Positions 1-10,500 of a DNA stretch of 64,000 bases are shown one piece after another; position 1 is the first letter of the stretch, and each line of letters opens with the position of its first letter. The notes beneath the pieces are model-generated. The model saw nothing but the letters and a program-made list of their open reading frames with translations. It was not told where the DNA came from and did no database searches. The translations under genes and the position numbers were made by a program. The stretch comes from Strobilurus pachycystidiatus (lineage: Eukaryota; Basidiomycota; Agaricomycetes; Agaricales; Physalacriaceae), in assembly GCA_019915135.1 (NCBI GenBank), contig JAHLMK010000001.1:3348001-3412000 (forward strand), in the 5' to 3' direction.

Positions 1-2565
1 CTTCAATTGTCCTGTGTGTTGCGCGATAGACTTCCACGAGCGCCGAGCGTTTCAGGACCAGCTTCTTGGTCCTGTTCGCACTCTTGCCAGCGAAGATAAC
101 CTGTCAACGTGAGTCAAGCTATAATTGTATAGCGGATATTACTCACCTTTGTGTACAGGTTGTTCAACTCTTGCAGCCAATCAAAAGCTCGGAATCCATC
201 GGGGGTTCCCTTGAGGTTAAGCAGCCAGTTTCGAAGAACTGCATCGCGTAGATATGGCGGATAGACGTGGAAAAGGTCGGATAAAAATTTTGTTAGATGC
301 GCCAAATACTTATGCTTTCCAGTAGCGGCAAAGATTGGGATGAGATACGGCATCAGCTGAAGTACTCGCCCGACGTCACCGTAATTCGTGGCTCGACAGA
401 ACTCGAGGTACAGTAGCCCATGCTGATTTCGAAGGCACATGTTCTCAAAGACCAGGTCGCGATTTGCAGCGCGATCTTCTCGGCGATCCTGGAAATCGTG
501 TCCCGGTAGGTGTTTCTCGGCAATCGACTTGGACATGGTGACGATGTCCTCCCAGCACGGCTTTGTCTCTGCCCACTCCTCCAGTGAAGCGCACTTGAAC
601 TTAGCAAGAACTTTTACTCTCCAGATATCGAGGATGTCCGCCCATGTAGTATGGTGGATTGTGTCGTGCATGGAGCGAAACGATGGGCCGTTCTTTGCGG
701 TGAATTCCCCCGTGCTCTTTGGGCGCAGCTTGTGCAGGTACTCATACACGCTGGCAGGTTCGTTTCGGTCCGCCGCAGGCTGGACGTGTATACGCCAATA
801 TCCGTTGGCAAAGGCCATCTTGACATGGAACAGTCCGGGGATGAACAAGATGCTCATCAGTCGCCGAAACGCCGTCTCCTCAATCCTTCGTGTCTTCCTC
901 ATCCCATCCAACCGTTCCTTGGTAGCGAGATCGCCATGGAGAAAGAAAAGGTACAGTTCGTGGACTGTCTCGGGGATACGGCGCTGTTTGTTGAACATGT
1001 CAACAAGAACCTCCCAGTTACCGTCGTAAGTACCCTCATTTGCATCAACAGCCTTCCCAGGAACCTGACGATCTTTCTTTCCATAGGACAGGGAGCGGAC
1101 ACTATCTGGCCGACCCAGCTTGTCTTTGAAAACAAGAAATCCATCGCCGCCTTGCTCAATCAGAATGGCTCGTATATGCCATTCCAGCGCGTCGAAGACG
1201 GTCGGCTCTGGGATGGTCGGCTCTGGGATGGTCGAGGATGAGCTTTCTGATGAACTGGGATCCGGAGATGGATTGGATGACTGGAGAGATATATCGGCTG
1301 GTAATGGCATGGGCAGGATGTCGAGGAATCCGGGGCGTTTGATGGCAGGATCGCTGGGGTCAAGCGCAATATTGTGCTCGCTGGTCAAAAGCAGTTCCTG
1401 CGTGAATCGAAGATCGCGTTCGGGAACGACATCTCGGTAAGGTACCCACGTCACCGCTGTCGCACTCCAGTGATGCTTATCTCTCTCCAGCGTTGGTTGG
1501 CCGGTCTGGAAATCCATGTCATAATTGTCATAGATTCCATTGCTGTCCTCAAGCCGCGATAGCCTGTCCCGCGCCTTCACATCCAATGAGTCGACCATAT
1601 TCTGGACGCTGCCCAAGGAGACTGATGTCCCCATATGCGACATTAATTCTACGATGACCTCGGGGCATTGCTTGGATTCCAGGAAGAAGCCGACGAAAGA
1701 TTGAAGTGAGTTAAAGCGTTCATTTGAACTATGCCCAATGATTGACAGGATCACGACACGTTTCTAGATATACGATCGGTCAGTTAAAATTACCCTCAGA
1801 GCAAGACAAGACACATACGATGGACAACAGGGCCTTTGCCCTTTTCACGCGATCCTGCGTACGTCGCTTCTTCTTTTTCTTCAAACCACCATCATCTGAT
1901 TGGTTTCCGTCATTCTCAGCTGATGCTGGTACGTGTTCGCGCGTCTCGACGTTCATCGGCTGGCCTCCGTCTCTTTCATCAACGGACATTGCATCCGAAT
2001 CCTGACTCGTAGCACCATCCTCTCCCTCGCTAGCCTCAAGATCCTCGTCACTCTCGGAGTCCTCCTCTTCTTCGGAGCTGGTGTTATCGTCACTACCCGT
2101 GTCGACGTCTGTGGCCAGGACATCTTCGGCGGTATACTTTCGACGTCGGTCCGGATTCGCATCCAGAAGGATCGTGAACAGTGTCCAGAGCTTCGGACAG
2201 TGCTTGAGCATTGCCGAGGCAAGCTCTTCAATACAGAAGTCCTCAAGCTGCTCCAGTGATGCTGTTCTTGCGCCGAAGTGAAGCTCATCCCGCTGGACAA
2301 TAAGCTCCCAGATTTCATCCTGGTATGTGACCTGTGCAACCTTGATAGCCACAGCATTGAATTCCGCCTCTGATTGCTCCTGCAGAAGCTCGATGACAAC
2401 CGCCATGTTCAGAAGGAGGCTCTGCCGATGTCGTGCCATATTTCGTACAGTATGGCCATGTCGGATAGTCTCGCGAAGTAGCTCAAGCAAGGACACGTTA
2501 TTCCTGTCGAGAATGTTGATGATCTGATTGATCCATGGGATTGCGCTGGATGCATGTGTGGACAT
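1..2565 (-). CDS. DUF6589-type protein, 3' end beyond window
   Basis: I read a three-exon gene on the minus strand: exon 1 2565-1819, intron 1818-1764 (GTATGT...CTAG, 55 nt), exon 2 1763-147, intron 146-101 (GTGAGT...ACAG, 46 nt), exon 3 from 100 off the edge. Both introns keep phase 0. The N-terminal part is helical and ends in a long Asp/Glu/Ser tract followed by a Lys/Arg stretch (nuclear-localisation-like). Exon 2 holds segments typical of the basidiomycete DUF6589 family: a 'VVILSIIGHSSNERFNSLQS' stretch at the exon start, 'IYDNYDMDFQ', and a C-terminal 'RNWLLNLKGTPDGFRAFDWL' continuing over the last splice into 'VIFAGKSANRT'. DUF6589 proteins are abundant and often repetitive in basidiomycetes and have no known biochemical role. 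The start at 2565 is the first Met of the open frame; an upstream exon is possible. No stop interrupts it here, so it may be functional. Confidence 0.75.
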
Positions 2566-2694
2566 GGGGGAAGTGAAAGCCTTTACAGAATAAATTTGAT
2601 TTCTTCATTATGAATTTTTGAGCCAGAGGCACGAGGCCGTCAATCCGCCATCGATAGGAAGACATGAGGCAGGTAAGGCGGGCAGGGATCGCGC
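2566..2694. other. Short spacer, left flank of the 17-kb retrotransposon
   Basis: No gene is seen. The last about 60 bases resemble the sequence next to the 'cagccaaacaaac' motif at 20215-20270 (reverse complement) and so probably belong to the same long-inverted-repeat element whose right arm lies at 19695-19917. That would put the retrotransposon inside an older DNA element. The direct evidence is weak. Confidence 0.35.
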
Positions 2695-2955
2695 TGTCAC
2701 TACGCGAAAGAATTGCACTCAAAAAGCATTATTGGCAAAACACAAAATGATATTCAACGAAAAACTACACAGAGACAATTACGTAATATTCCTTATTAGG
2801 GCATGAACGCCATGACTCAACCACAGAACGCGCCGGAACATTCCGGAACATGTCGGAACACTCCGGAAAAGGCAAGAAAGGACCATTGAGTCAGTATGAG
2901 TCAGTATCAGTCAATTGTAGTCATAGATCTATTTATAGAATGTAGTCAGTAGTAC

Positions 2956-2963
2956 TATATAAG
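2956..2963 (+). promoter_or_regulatory. TATA box of 5' LTR
   Basis: TATATAAG lies in the middle of the LTR and is repeated at 19246-19253 in the 3' LTR. Its position fits a U3 promoter, with transcription starting shortly downstream. Confidence 0.6.
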
Positions 2964-3118
2964 GGAGCTGAATCGGACCAAAAGGAGGTCAGCTACCCCA
3001 ATACACAGCTTAGCTCTCAAACTCAGAACGCATTCTCATAAGCTTAAAGACAAGATAATTTCATTATCAAGTTAATTACAGCTTCCTCGCACACGCTTCC
3101 AATCAAAGAACAAGAATT

Positions 3119-3215
3119 CAAGCAAGTCAAGCAAGTTACGCAAGTCAAGCAAGTTACGCAAGTCAAGCAAGTTCCGCAAGTCAAGCAAGTCAAGTTATAC
3201 AAGTCAAGCAAGTTA
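3119..3215 (+). repeat. Tandem CAAGTCAAGCAAGTTACG repeats in LTR
   Basis: About five imperfect copies of an 18-bp unit (variants ...GTTACG, ...GTTCCG, ...GTTATAC) lie head to tail. The 3' LTR has one extra ...GTTACG unit, which accounts for the whole 18-bp length difference. The block lies downstream of the TATA box, so it is probably transcribed (R/U5 side). Confidence 0.85.
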
Positions 3216-3392
3216 TCGTATTAAGGTGTTTAGAAGACTACAACGGTAGTCAGGCTAGCCCTTCAAGCAAGACAAGTCAAGAATCACAAGCACGCCACAA
3301 GTCACCTAAAGCTATCTCGATAGCTCTCTACCCACCGAACTCAACTGTCACCCAGGATCTGTTCCAAACACTTCCGTACCGTGACATTAATT

Positions 3393-3409
3393 TGGAGCCC
3401 ACCGCGAGG
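3393..3409 (+). other. Candidate primer-binding site
   Basis: TGGAGCCCACCGCGAGG starts 6 bp after the 5' LTR. The leading TGG would pair with a tRNA 3' CCA. I could not assign the tRNA by eye. Confidence 0.5.
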
Positions 3410-3442
3410 GGGTAAATCACCCTTTTGCACCGCAAACTTTGT

Positions 3443-3861
3443 ATGCAACAAAGTACCTCAGACTTTCCGTCCGCAGTAGAGTCACCAGAATCATCAGTAG
3501 CAACCTCACCGGAAGAACGCTATCAACCACCCATTGATCCAGCTGAGTTACAAGAACAAATATCAGCCTTGAATAATTTGCACAGTGCATTTTATTCCAC
3601 ACAACCCCAATCAAACTCTAGACATACTAGTTCCTCATCAGAAACTTCATTGTCTATCACCGATTTGCATTCACCAGCCGAAAACATGGCACTACCACTT
3701 CGAACCCCAGCCGACATCCCAATGGGAAATACACGCGACGCAATCAAAACCTTTAAAGGCCAACCCCGCGATCTCAAGCCTTTTTTCAAAAGACTTGAGC
3801 GTCTATTCCAACGATATGCAGTCAACACCAACCGAGAAAAAGTCGAAACCATGATTGAATA
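3443..3861 (+). pseudogene. gag N-terminal part, cut off by a MITE
   Basis: The reading frame opens at ATG 3443, starting MQQSTSDFPS. It has a Ser/Pro-rich leader, then a segment typical of Ty3-type Gag ('TFKGQPRDLKPFFKRLERLF'). It reaches the target duplication ATTGAATA at 3854-3861 and then enters the MITE, where it stops at 4087. The rest of gag resumes at 4568-4577 on the other side. MITE plus one target copy is 714 bp, a multiple of three, and the two halves share one frame, so the MITE is the only break visible between them. Confidence 0.85.
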
Positions 3862-4567
3862 TAGGGTTTCAAAGTCCAGTCCATGTAGACCGGTAAGACC
3901 GGTGGACTGGACCGGACTGGACCGGTCACATGACCAGTCCAACATGGACCGGTCTTACCAGTCCTACCAGTCCGGTCCTAGGTTCAGAGCTCAACCTAGA
4001 TTTATTAAGACTGGTAAAGACTGGTCTAGGACCGGTTCGGACCGGTCTATTCAGGGTTCAGTTAAAACTGGTCAAATGTCCTTCTAAAGGGTCATTATAT
4101 ATGATTTTATGGTGAACTTACCTTGACTTGACTGGTCAATGGTAAACTTACCCTCACTGAGGCGTTCCTATGGTAAACTTTCCATGACTTATATACTCAT
4201 ATGGTACATTGAGCTGCACATACTCTCTTACATTTGGAAATATCATCTTGTTGTGGCTAAAACATATTATACAAGCTTCACTAGTCATTCATTTCACTGT
4301 CATTGACTATATAATCTATCTGGTAAACTTATATGATGGTAAACTTACTCGAAAATGTGCAGAAATATAAATTTAGGCTCGTGATCCTTTGGACCGGTCT
4401 TGGACCGGTTTAAAACCGCAGACCGGACTGATTAGGACCGGTTTTTGCGGTCCTAACCAGTTCAGTCCTAGGTCCAGCCAGATTTGGGAATTTTCTGGAC
4501 CGGTCCAGTCCCCAGTTCATGACCTCAGAGGTCAAAAGACCGGACCAGACCGGACTTTTAAACCCTA
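3862..4567 (+). mobile_element. 706-bp hAT-type MITE, copy 1 (inside gag)
   Basis: The ends are TAGGGTTTCAAAGTCC and its inverted partner (reverse complement TAGGGTTTAAAAGTCC). An 8-bp target duplication, ATTGAATA, lies at 3854-3861 and 4568-4575. TAGGG-type ends with 8-bp duplications are the hallmark of hAT elements. The interior has no transposase. It has many ACCGGT(C) motifs near both ends and 'GGTAAACTTACC'-like motifs in the middle. An equal-length copy in opposite orientation lies at 21109-21814. Confidence 0.93.
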
Positions 4568-4576
4568 ATTGAATAC

Positions 4577-7500
4577 ATGGCACCCAAGGTGGTGAAATTC
4601 TTGGAAGGATGCAGTCACTATCGAACTCCCAATTATAATTTGTTAAAAGATGATATTCTGGAATTTTATGATGTTGATAAAATTAACAATTATTATCAGC
4701 CTAAGCATCTTAAAAAATTAACAAGTAGTTGGAGACACAGAACAGTTCATCGACTAGATCAATGGAAGAAATACCGTCGTGAATTTGTCACTATAGCAGG
4801 TTGGCTGCAAGGCCAGGGCAAACTAACCGACGAAGACTATAATGCATACTTCTGGCATGGCATTCATAAGAGGCTAAGAAGAGATATTGAAAAGATTCAT
4901 ATCTCTCGAGACCCCGCGGCAGATCTGTCTCAAGCTTTTGCACATGAAACAGTAAATCAGATTGCCAGAACCATCCTAGAACGCAATAGGTTCGAATACA
5001 ATCTAGCAGACACTGACTCTGATACTGATTCAGACAGTCTAGAAACAGCCACCGAATCAGAAGAAGACAACAGCGACTCAGACTCTGACGTCTCAAGTCG
5101 AGAAAAACGACATAAAAGTAAACGACGACTGCAATTGGCTTTGAAAGAGAAGAAAAGAATAAACTCACAAGCCAATTCAAGCGAAAATAAGAAAACTGAA
5201 GTCGTTAAAGAACCAGAAGAATTGGATGACATCATACATCGTCTAGGAAAATTATCTATTGACGACCCACAATACGCCATTCATTATTCTTCCTTGTACT
5301 ATCAGGCATTGCAGCTTAATCCCGAATCAGCACGCATATTAGCCGCACCACCTCCAGCCCAAACTATCAATAAACCCCAAGGAACTCCTAGCTATTATAT
5401 GCCAAGAACACAACCAGGATATCGAACGGCACCTTCACAAAATACGCCACAATATGCGCCACAGTTTGCCTCGCCAAATACAGGCCAGAACATTCCAAGA
5501 AACACCACTTGTTTTGGATGCCATGATCCTAATCACACTATAAGAAATTGTCCAACAATTCGCGAGATGCTTGCAAAAAACCAGGTTTCACAAAAACCAG
5601 ACGGGCGAGTAGTAATGGCGGATGGAGGACCCATAATGCGATACAATAATGAAACCATAGCCCAAGCAGCATTACGACAAATAGCTAACAGTGGAAAACA
5701 AAGCCAGACTAACACATCCACTGCCTACATAGAGGAGCTTCCAGCTGGACATTACGGAACCAACTTTATTGAGTTAACAGGAACGGACACAGAAGAAAGT
5801 CAAATATTTCTGGGAACAGAGCACGAAAACCCAGACAAAGAAGAAGACAAGATAATGTCTGACTGCGACTCAGGGAAAGAATATCCTTCATTCTGGGTAA
5901 GTAACAAAGGGAATACGTATAACGCAGAAAGGCCAAAGCGTGTACTTACCCGAAGTGCTCGAGCACGCGCTATGGAAGAACAGTTTAAACCCCCAAGCAC
6001 ATCAACCAGCCAAAAAGCCAAGCAAACCGCCAAGGCAAAAACACCATTCAAAGCAAGGATTGAAACCACAAGGGACCCTGTACTGATTCCCAATCCGACT
6101 CAGTTTCCAGAGCCAACACCAATAGATGTACGCTTACCGGTACGAATGGAAAGAAAAGAGTATACACCCATGGAATTGGACGAAACAGTAAAACGAGTTG
6201 AGCACCACTTACCTGAAATCAAAACACCAGGACAACCAGAAGGCAAGCTCGAGGAAACGGTACAAAAGGCCAAAGGAGTAAAACGAACTTCCGAAATAAG
6301 CAGAATGGCGGACAAAACCGACTTAATGAAAGTGATCCTCAACACGGACATAACACTCAAAATGTTTGAGCTGCTGGGAGCTTCGCAAGACATCAGCGAG
6401 GCACTGGCAGACTTACTCAAATGGAAGAATCAAAAAACGGAGATAGTTGCATCAGAAAAACAAAGCAAAGAAATTCCAGTGCTATTGCAGGTAGAGGAGG
6501 TATACGACCGAGGTGTCCTAATAACAATTCCCCTAACAGCAAACGGCGTCAGTGTTAACGCCATCGTCGACACGGGATCTCAATTGAACATAGTAAAGAG
6601 GTCCGCCGCAGAAAACCTAGGACTCATAATTGACGATTCGGTCATCACCACCATGAGAGACGCCAGCGGCAACAATACTCAGATGAGAGGTTTCATACGG
6701 GAAGCTGAATTATCTCAGGGGGCCGGACAAGTACGAACAAAGGCCAACCTGTTCGTTGGATTAGAATTGTTCCCCTTTGAGCTCCTGCTCGGGCGACCTT
6801 GGCAGAGGGGGAACATGATATGTATAGACGAAAGAAATGAAGGGACATACCTGCTCTATAAGGACCCACAAGATCCAACAGGAAGCCGAAGACACGTCTT
6901 CCGAGCCCTCGGAATTCCCAAACCATCCGAATATAGACTAATGAGGGTCAAAACAGAGGAAGAAGTCAGCAGCGGGTTGCATGACTTAGCCGAAGGGACT
7001 TACGCCATCTATGTGCCGACGGATGTCGACGCGGGAAGGACAGACGATACCGATCTATATAGAACACCGGCTAACGAGTCAGCTGTACGAGTCAGTTCGA
7101 AGCGAAGAGAACATACCAGAGGCCGCTACGCTTCTGCCGAGGACCATGTCAGCCAAACCGATACAAGGCATGTATTAGATAATGACACGGAAACCGGAAA
7201 CAGTCAAATTCATGAGTCGTATGCACAGCAGGGAATAACTCACCAAAGGCTAAAAACATTCAGTCTGCTGGTGACTATACTCGCAATATGGAAAAGAATC
7301 ATCGAGACCATGGCCAAGCTGACGCGTACGAACGAAAACGGACGACGAAAAGAAGATATAACACAGGTAAACGCAGGAGAAATAATTGCTGCTCTCGCCA
7401 ACCGAGAAACAGTCACACGATCACCAACCACGTCAATGGCCGGACCGGCATCCTACCTGTTCCGGTCTAACGTGCATAATCTTCAACTCGTCGAACACCC

Positions 7501-10500
7501 CGACAATACCGTTTTAACAACATCGCGACCATCCTCAGCAGTCATCCTCCCCGCCATTCCCACAGATCAAGACCGTCATAAATATTTCTTCCCTCAATTC
7601 CCGCTCGAGGGACCCACTTTTGGACCAGAGCGCACCCCGGACGGTCACCGACACCATCTAGGAGTGCTCCACCAAACGCTGGAACGACAGACGCAGGGAA
7701 ATTTCTGCGAGCTTACCCGTGGCGTCTATCAGGAGTCACCATTCCAACCCCACGAGCTACCCTCTAGCTATCAACCCACTCAGATATTCGGCGAGAACTC
7801 TATCCATTTCCCACCCGAACGGGTCCACGACCGAACATACGAGTCTGGCGTCATCCTCGGCGGCGCCTTAGTGCGTGGGGAGTGCCCGCCGTCTCAAGGC
7901 TATATTTACTATCAGCTCAGCTACGGACCTGTCTTCCAGAATGAGCGCGCCGATATGGAAAGACGTTACGATGAAGGGATGCAAAATGCGGAAGACTGGA
8001 TACGAAGAGTCAAGTCTTATGTACCTAAGACTATGGAACCAGGAGGTGCGCTATCCATTACTGCAGCCGTATACAAAGAAGCTAACTGGAATCCAGGCAG
8101 CCTGAAAGCCATCCGAGAGTCCTGTGCGCGTCGACTTGAAGATCCACTACCCGTCCCTCCCGACATCATCGAACTCGATAACGGGATACAGAAATCCATC
8201 AATGGCTCCATATTTCCATATACATCGCTGAACGAGCAATCTGCTCTTACCGACGACGATCTACATCAAATTCGAGCCGCAGTAATGAGGGCGCAATCTG
8301 CATACGCGCGGGGCGACTCAGAAGATAGCTGCAATGAGGAAGTTGGGCGCTCCGAATATCCCTGTTTCCACTCATTTGAAGCCCGTGGAATTGGCGCAGT
8401 ATTTCCGGCATATCCAGGTGACCATCGCGACCTAGTCTCTGAAGTGATCTTCGGAGCCCAGTTGCGCTGCGCAGGAGGACAGATCAAGACCAGCCTACTA
8501 TTCTATACTATGCTACCACTCCTTCCCAATTTGCGTCCTGCCATGTGGGACGTCGACTACGAGCAGGGTTCAATCACCGAGGACAGCGCTCTGCGCACAG
8601 GGCCCATTCGAAAGCCAGACCCTGGCGAATACACGGAAGATGAAGAAGAAGAGGTGGACCCATGGGCAGACACAGAAGATTCGTCTGAAGATGAAGGTAT
8701 GTGCACTAGATGGCCATCACAGTCAGTTATTCACAATACTTCAGAAGACGATAAACGACGAAAGTACCGACGCAGCAAACCACGACGAAGACTTCCAACC
8801 AAACTTTATGAAGCGTCGTATGAGAACTCGGGATGCGATCCGTTCAAAGTCGTCTCTCGAGGGAAAGTGACCGAAACCATCTGGCTAGTCCGTAGCAAAG
8901 TACTGCGATGGGGTGAACCCAGCCTTCGGAACCATGCCAGAAGCCTATCAGCAATCGGGACGTACTACATCTTTTCGAAACTAGGAGTGCGCATGCCACA
9001 ACAGGAGCGAATGGAGGAGACCATTCGCAGCATGGTCCTCCTTGACGCCCAGATACGAGCACCCGACCGAGACCCACACAAAGCGCACGCGTTTATCTAC
9101 CAGGTAGACGTGTTCACCTACGGTACCCTGTCCGCCGATCTCATGAATTTGGGGTTCCATGTGGCCTCAAAACCCCATTCTACTACGGCTAAAGCAGCGC
9201 CAAACTGTCCTACCCGTTTTACTCCCGCTCCGTCACGACGCCCGAACTCGGTGGTGGCACCACCCGAAGCGGACCTCTCTGTCATCGCGGATATTCTCAC
9301 CACTCTTTGCGGACACCTCCGAGCTTGGGAGCGACAAGATACAGAAAACAAACGTTCCACAATTTGTCCTTTCGAGTTCATCAAAGTCCATGGGAAAGTC
9401 TGGGTAGCATTGGACGCCGTACGACTCAGCGATCGTGCTGTCTTACGCACCGGCGTACTCTTAGACGCAGTATACGAAGCAGGCAACAAACTTGCGCTCA
9501 TGGGACCCGCTCTCATAGCCCTAGTATACGGGTACGAGCCTCACTACGAAGAAGTGCGGGGAGCGGGACTGGAACCAACGCTTACCAAGGTGCCGACGAA
9601 CAAATACTTCACGAGACAGACCCCCGGGGATGTCGGAGATTTTGTGCGAGAAGTAGTAGGCAGCATGGAGTGGGTATCAGAAGACGTCTACCCTTCCCTA
9701 ATGAATGGAACCCTGGACGAAGACGGAGTCCCTCGCTTATCCTCCTCCAACCCTACCGACGCTACGTTCAGAGGCGTAACGTTCGAAAAGGGACATATCT
9801 ATTTTCATGCCACTCTCTACCCTCGTACTCCACAGTTTTTCAAGCAGCCGCCAAAGTTCTTCAACTTCTACTATCTAGCCAAGCCACCAATGAACAGGGA
9901 AGCGTTGGAGTTGCACCAGAGCGCTACATTCGACACACGGGCAAACATTTATTACCCACCATCGCTGCAAAACCCAGGAGTACTGTCACCGGACTACTCA
10001 GTGGTAGACCCCCTGCGTAAGTCATACTTACTCACAAATGCGCAACCAACTAACGACAATGCAGAAAAAGTCCTGCACCCGCCTACCAGTGCCGAATGGG
10101 AAGTCGTATGCGCCAAGTTACTGAGTAACCACCCAGTCCCGATCGCGCATCTACAACCAGCCTATCAAGAAAACGACCTACTCTGCCTTTGGGCGATGGT
10201 CTGCAAATCCCTAAAACGGTATCGTCATATCAATGACAACGTCCTAGTGAACGCTATCATGGCGCCTACTCGTTTCGATCCTCTCTTCATGCATGTACTC
10301 CGAGCCACAACCACCTCCGCTATATCCTTGCCGGCCATACAACTAGCGCATCTAGTCTTGCAACAACTAGTCATGCCCGACATCACGCTATACCAGTACA
10401 ACGATCAAGGAACCGAACGGGCAGTCCAGGGAACGTTACACTTATGGATGGTCGACGAAACCACGCTACCCGATGGATCGGACAGGCGCCATCGAAACCC

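Larger units (their letters stand above)
2695..3386 (+). repeat. 5' LTR (692 bp)
   Basis: The repeat begins TGTCAC and ends GTGACA, a 6-bp terminal inverted repeat with TG/CA ends. It is nearly identical to 18985-19694. The differences I see are G/A at 2770 versus 19060 and one fewer copy of an 18-bp internal repeat. It contains a TATA box and a block of CAAGTCAAGCAAGTTACG-type repeats. Confidence 0.95.

Noticed and set aside
439..1241. Plus-strand open frames of about 190 codons
   Set aside because: Antisense shadows of the DUF6589 exon 2, which has recognisable protein segments and correct introns.
3119..3215. CRISPR-like spaced repeat
   Set aside because: The 18-bp units are directly adjacent with no unique spacers, lie inside an LTR, and the genome is eukaryotic.
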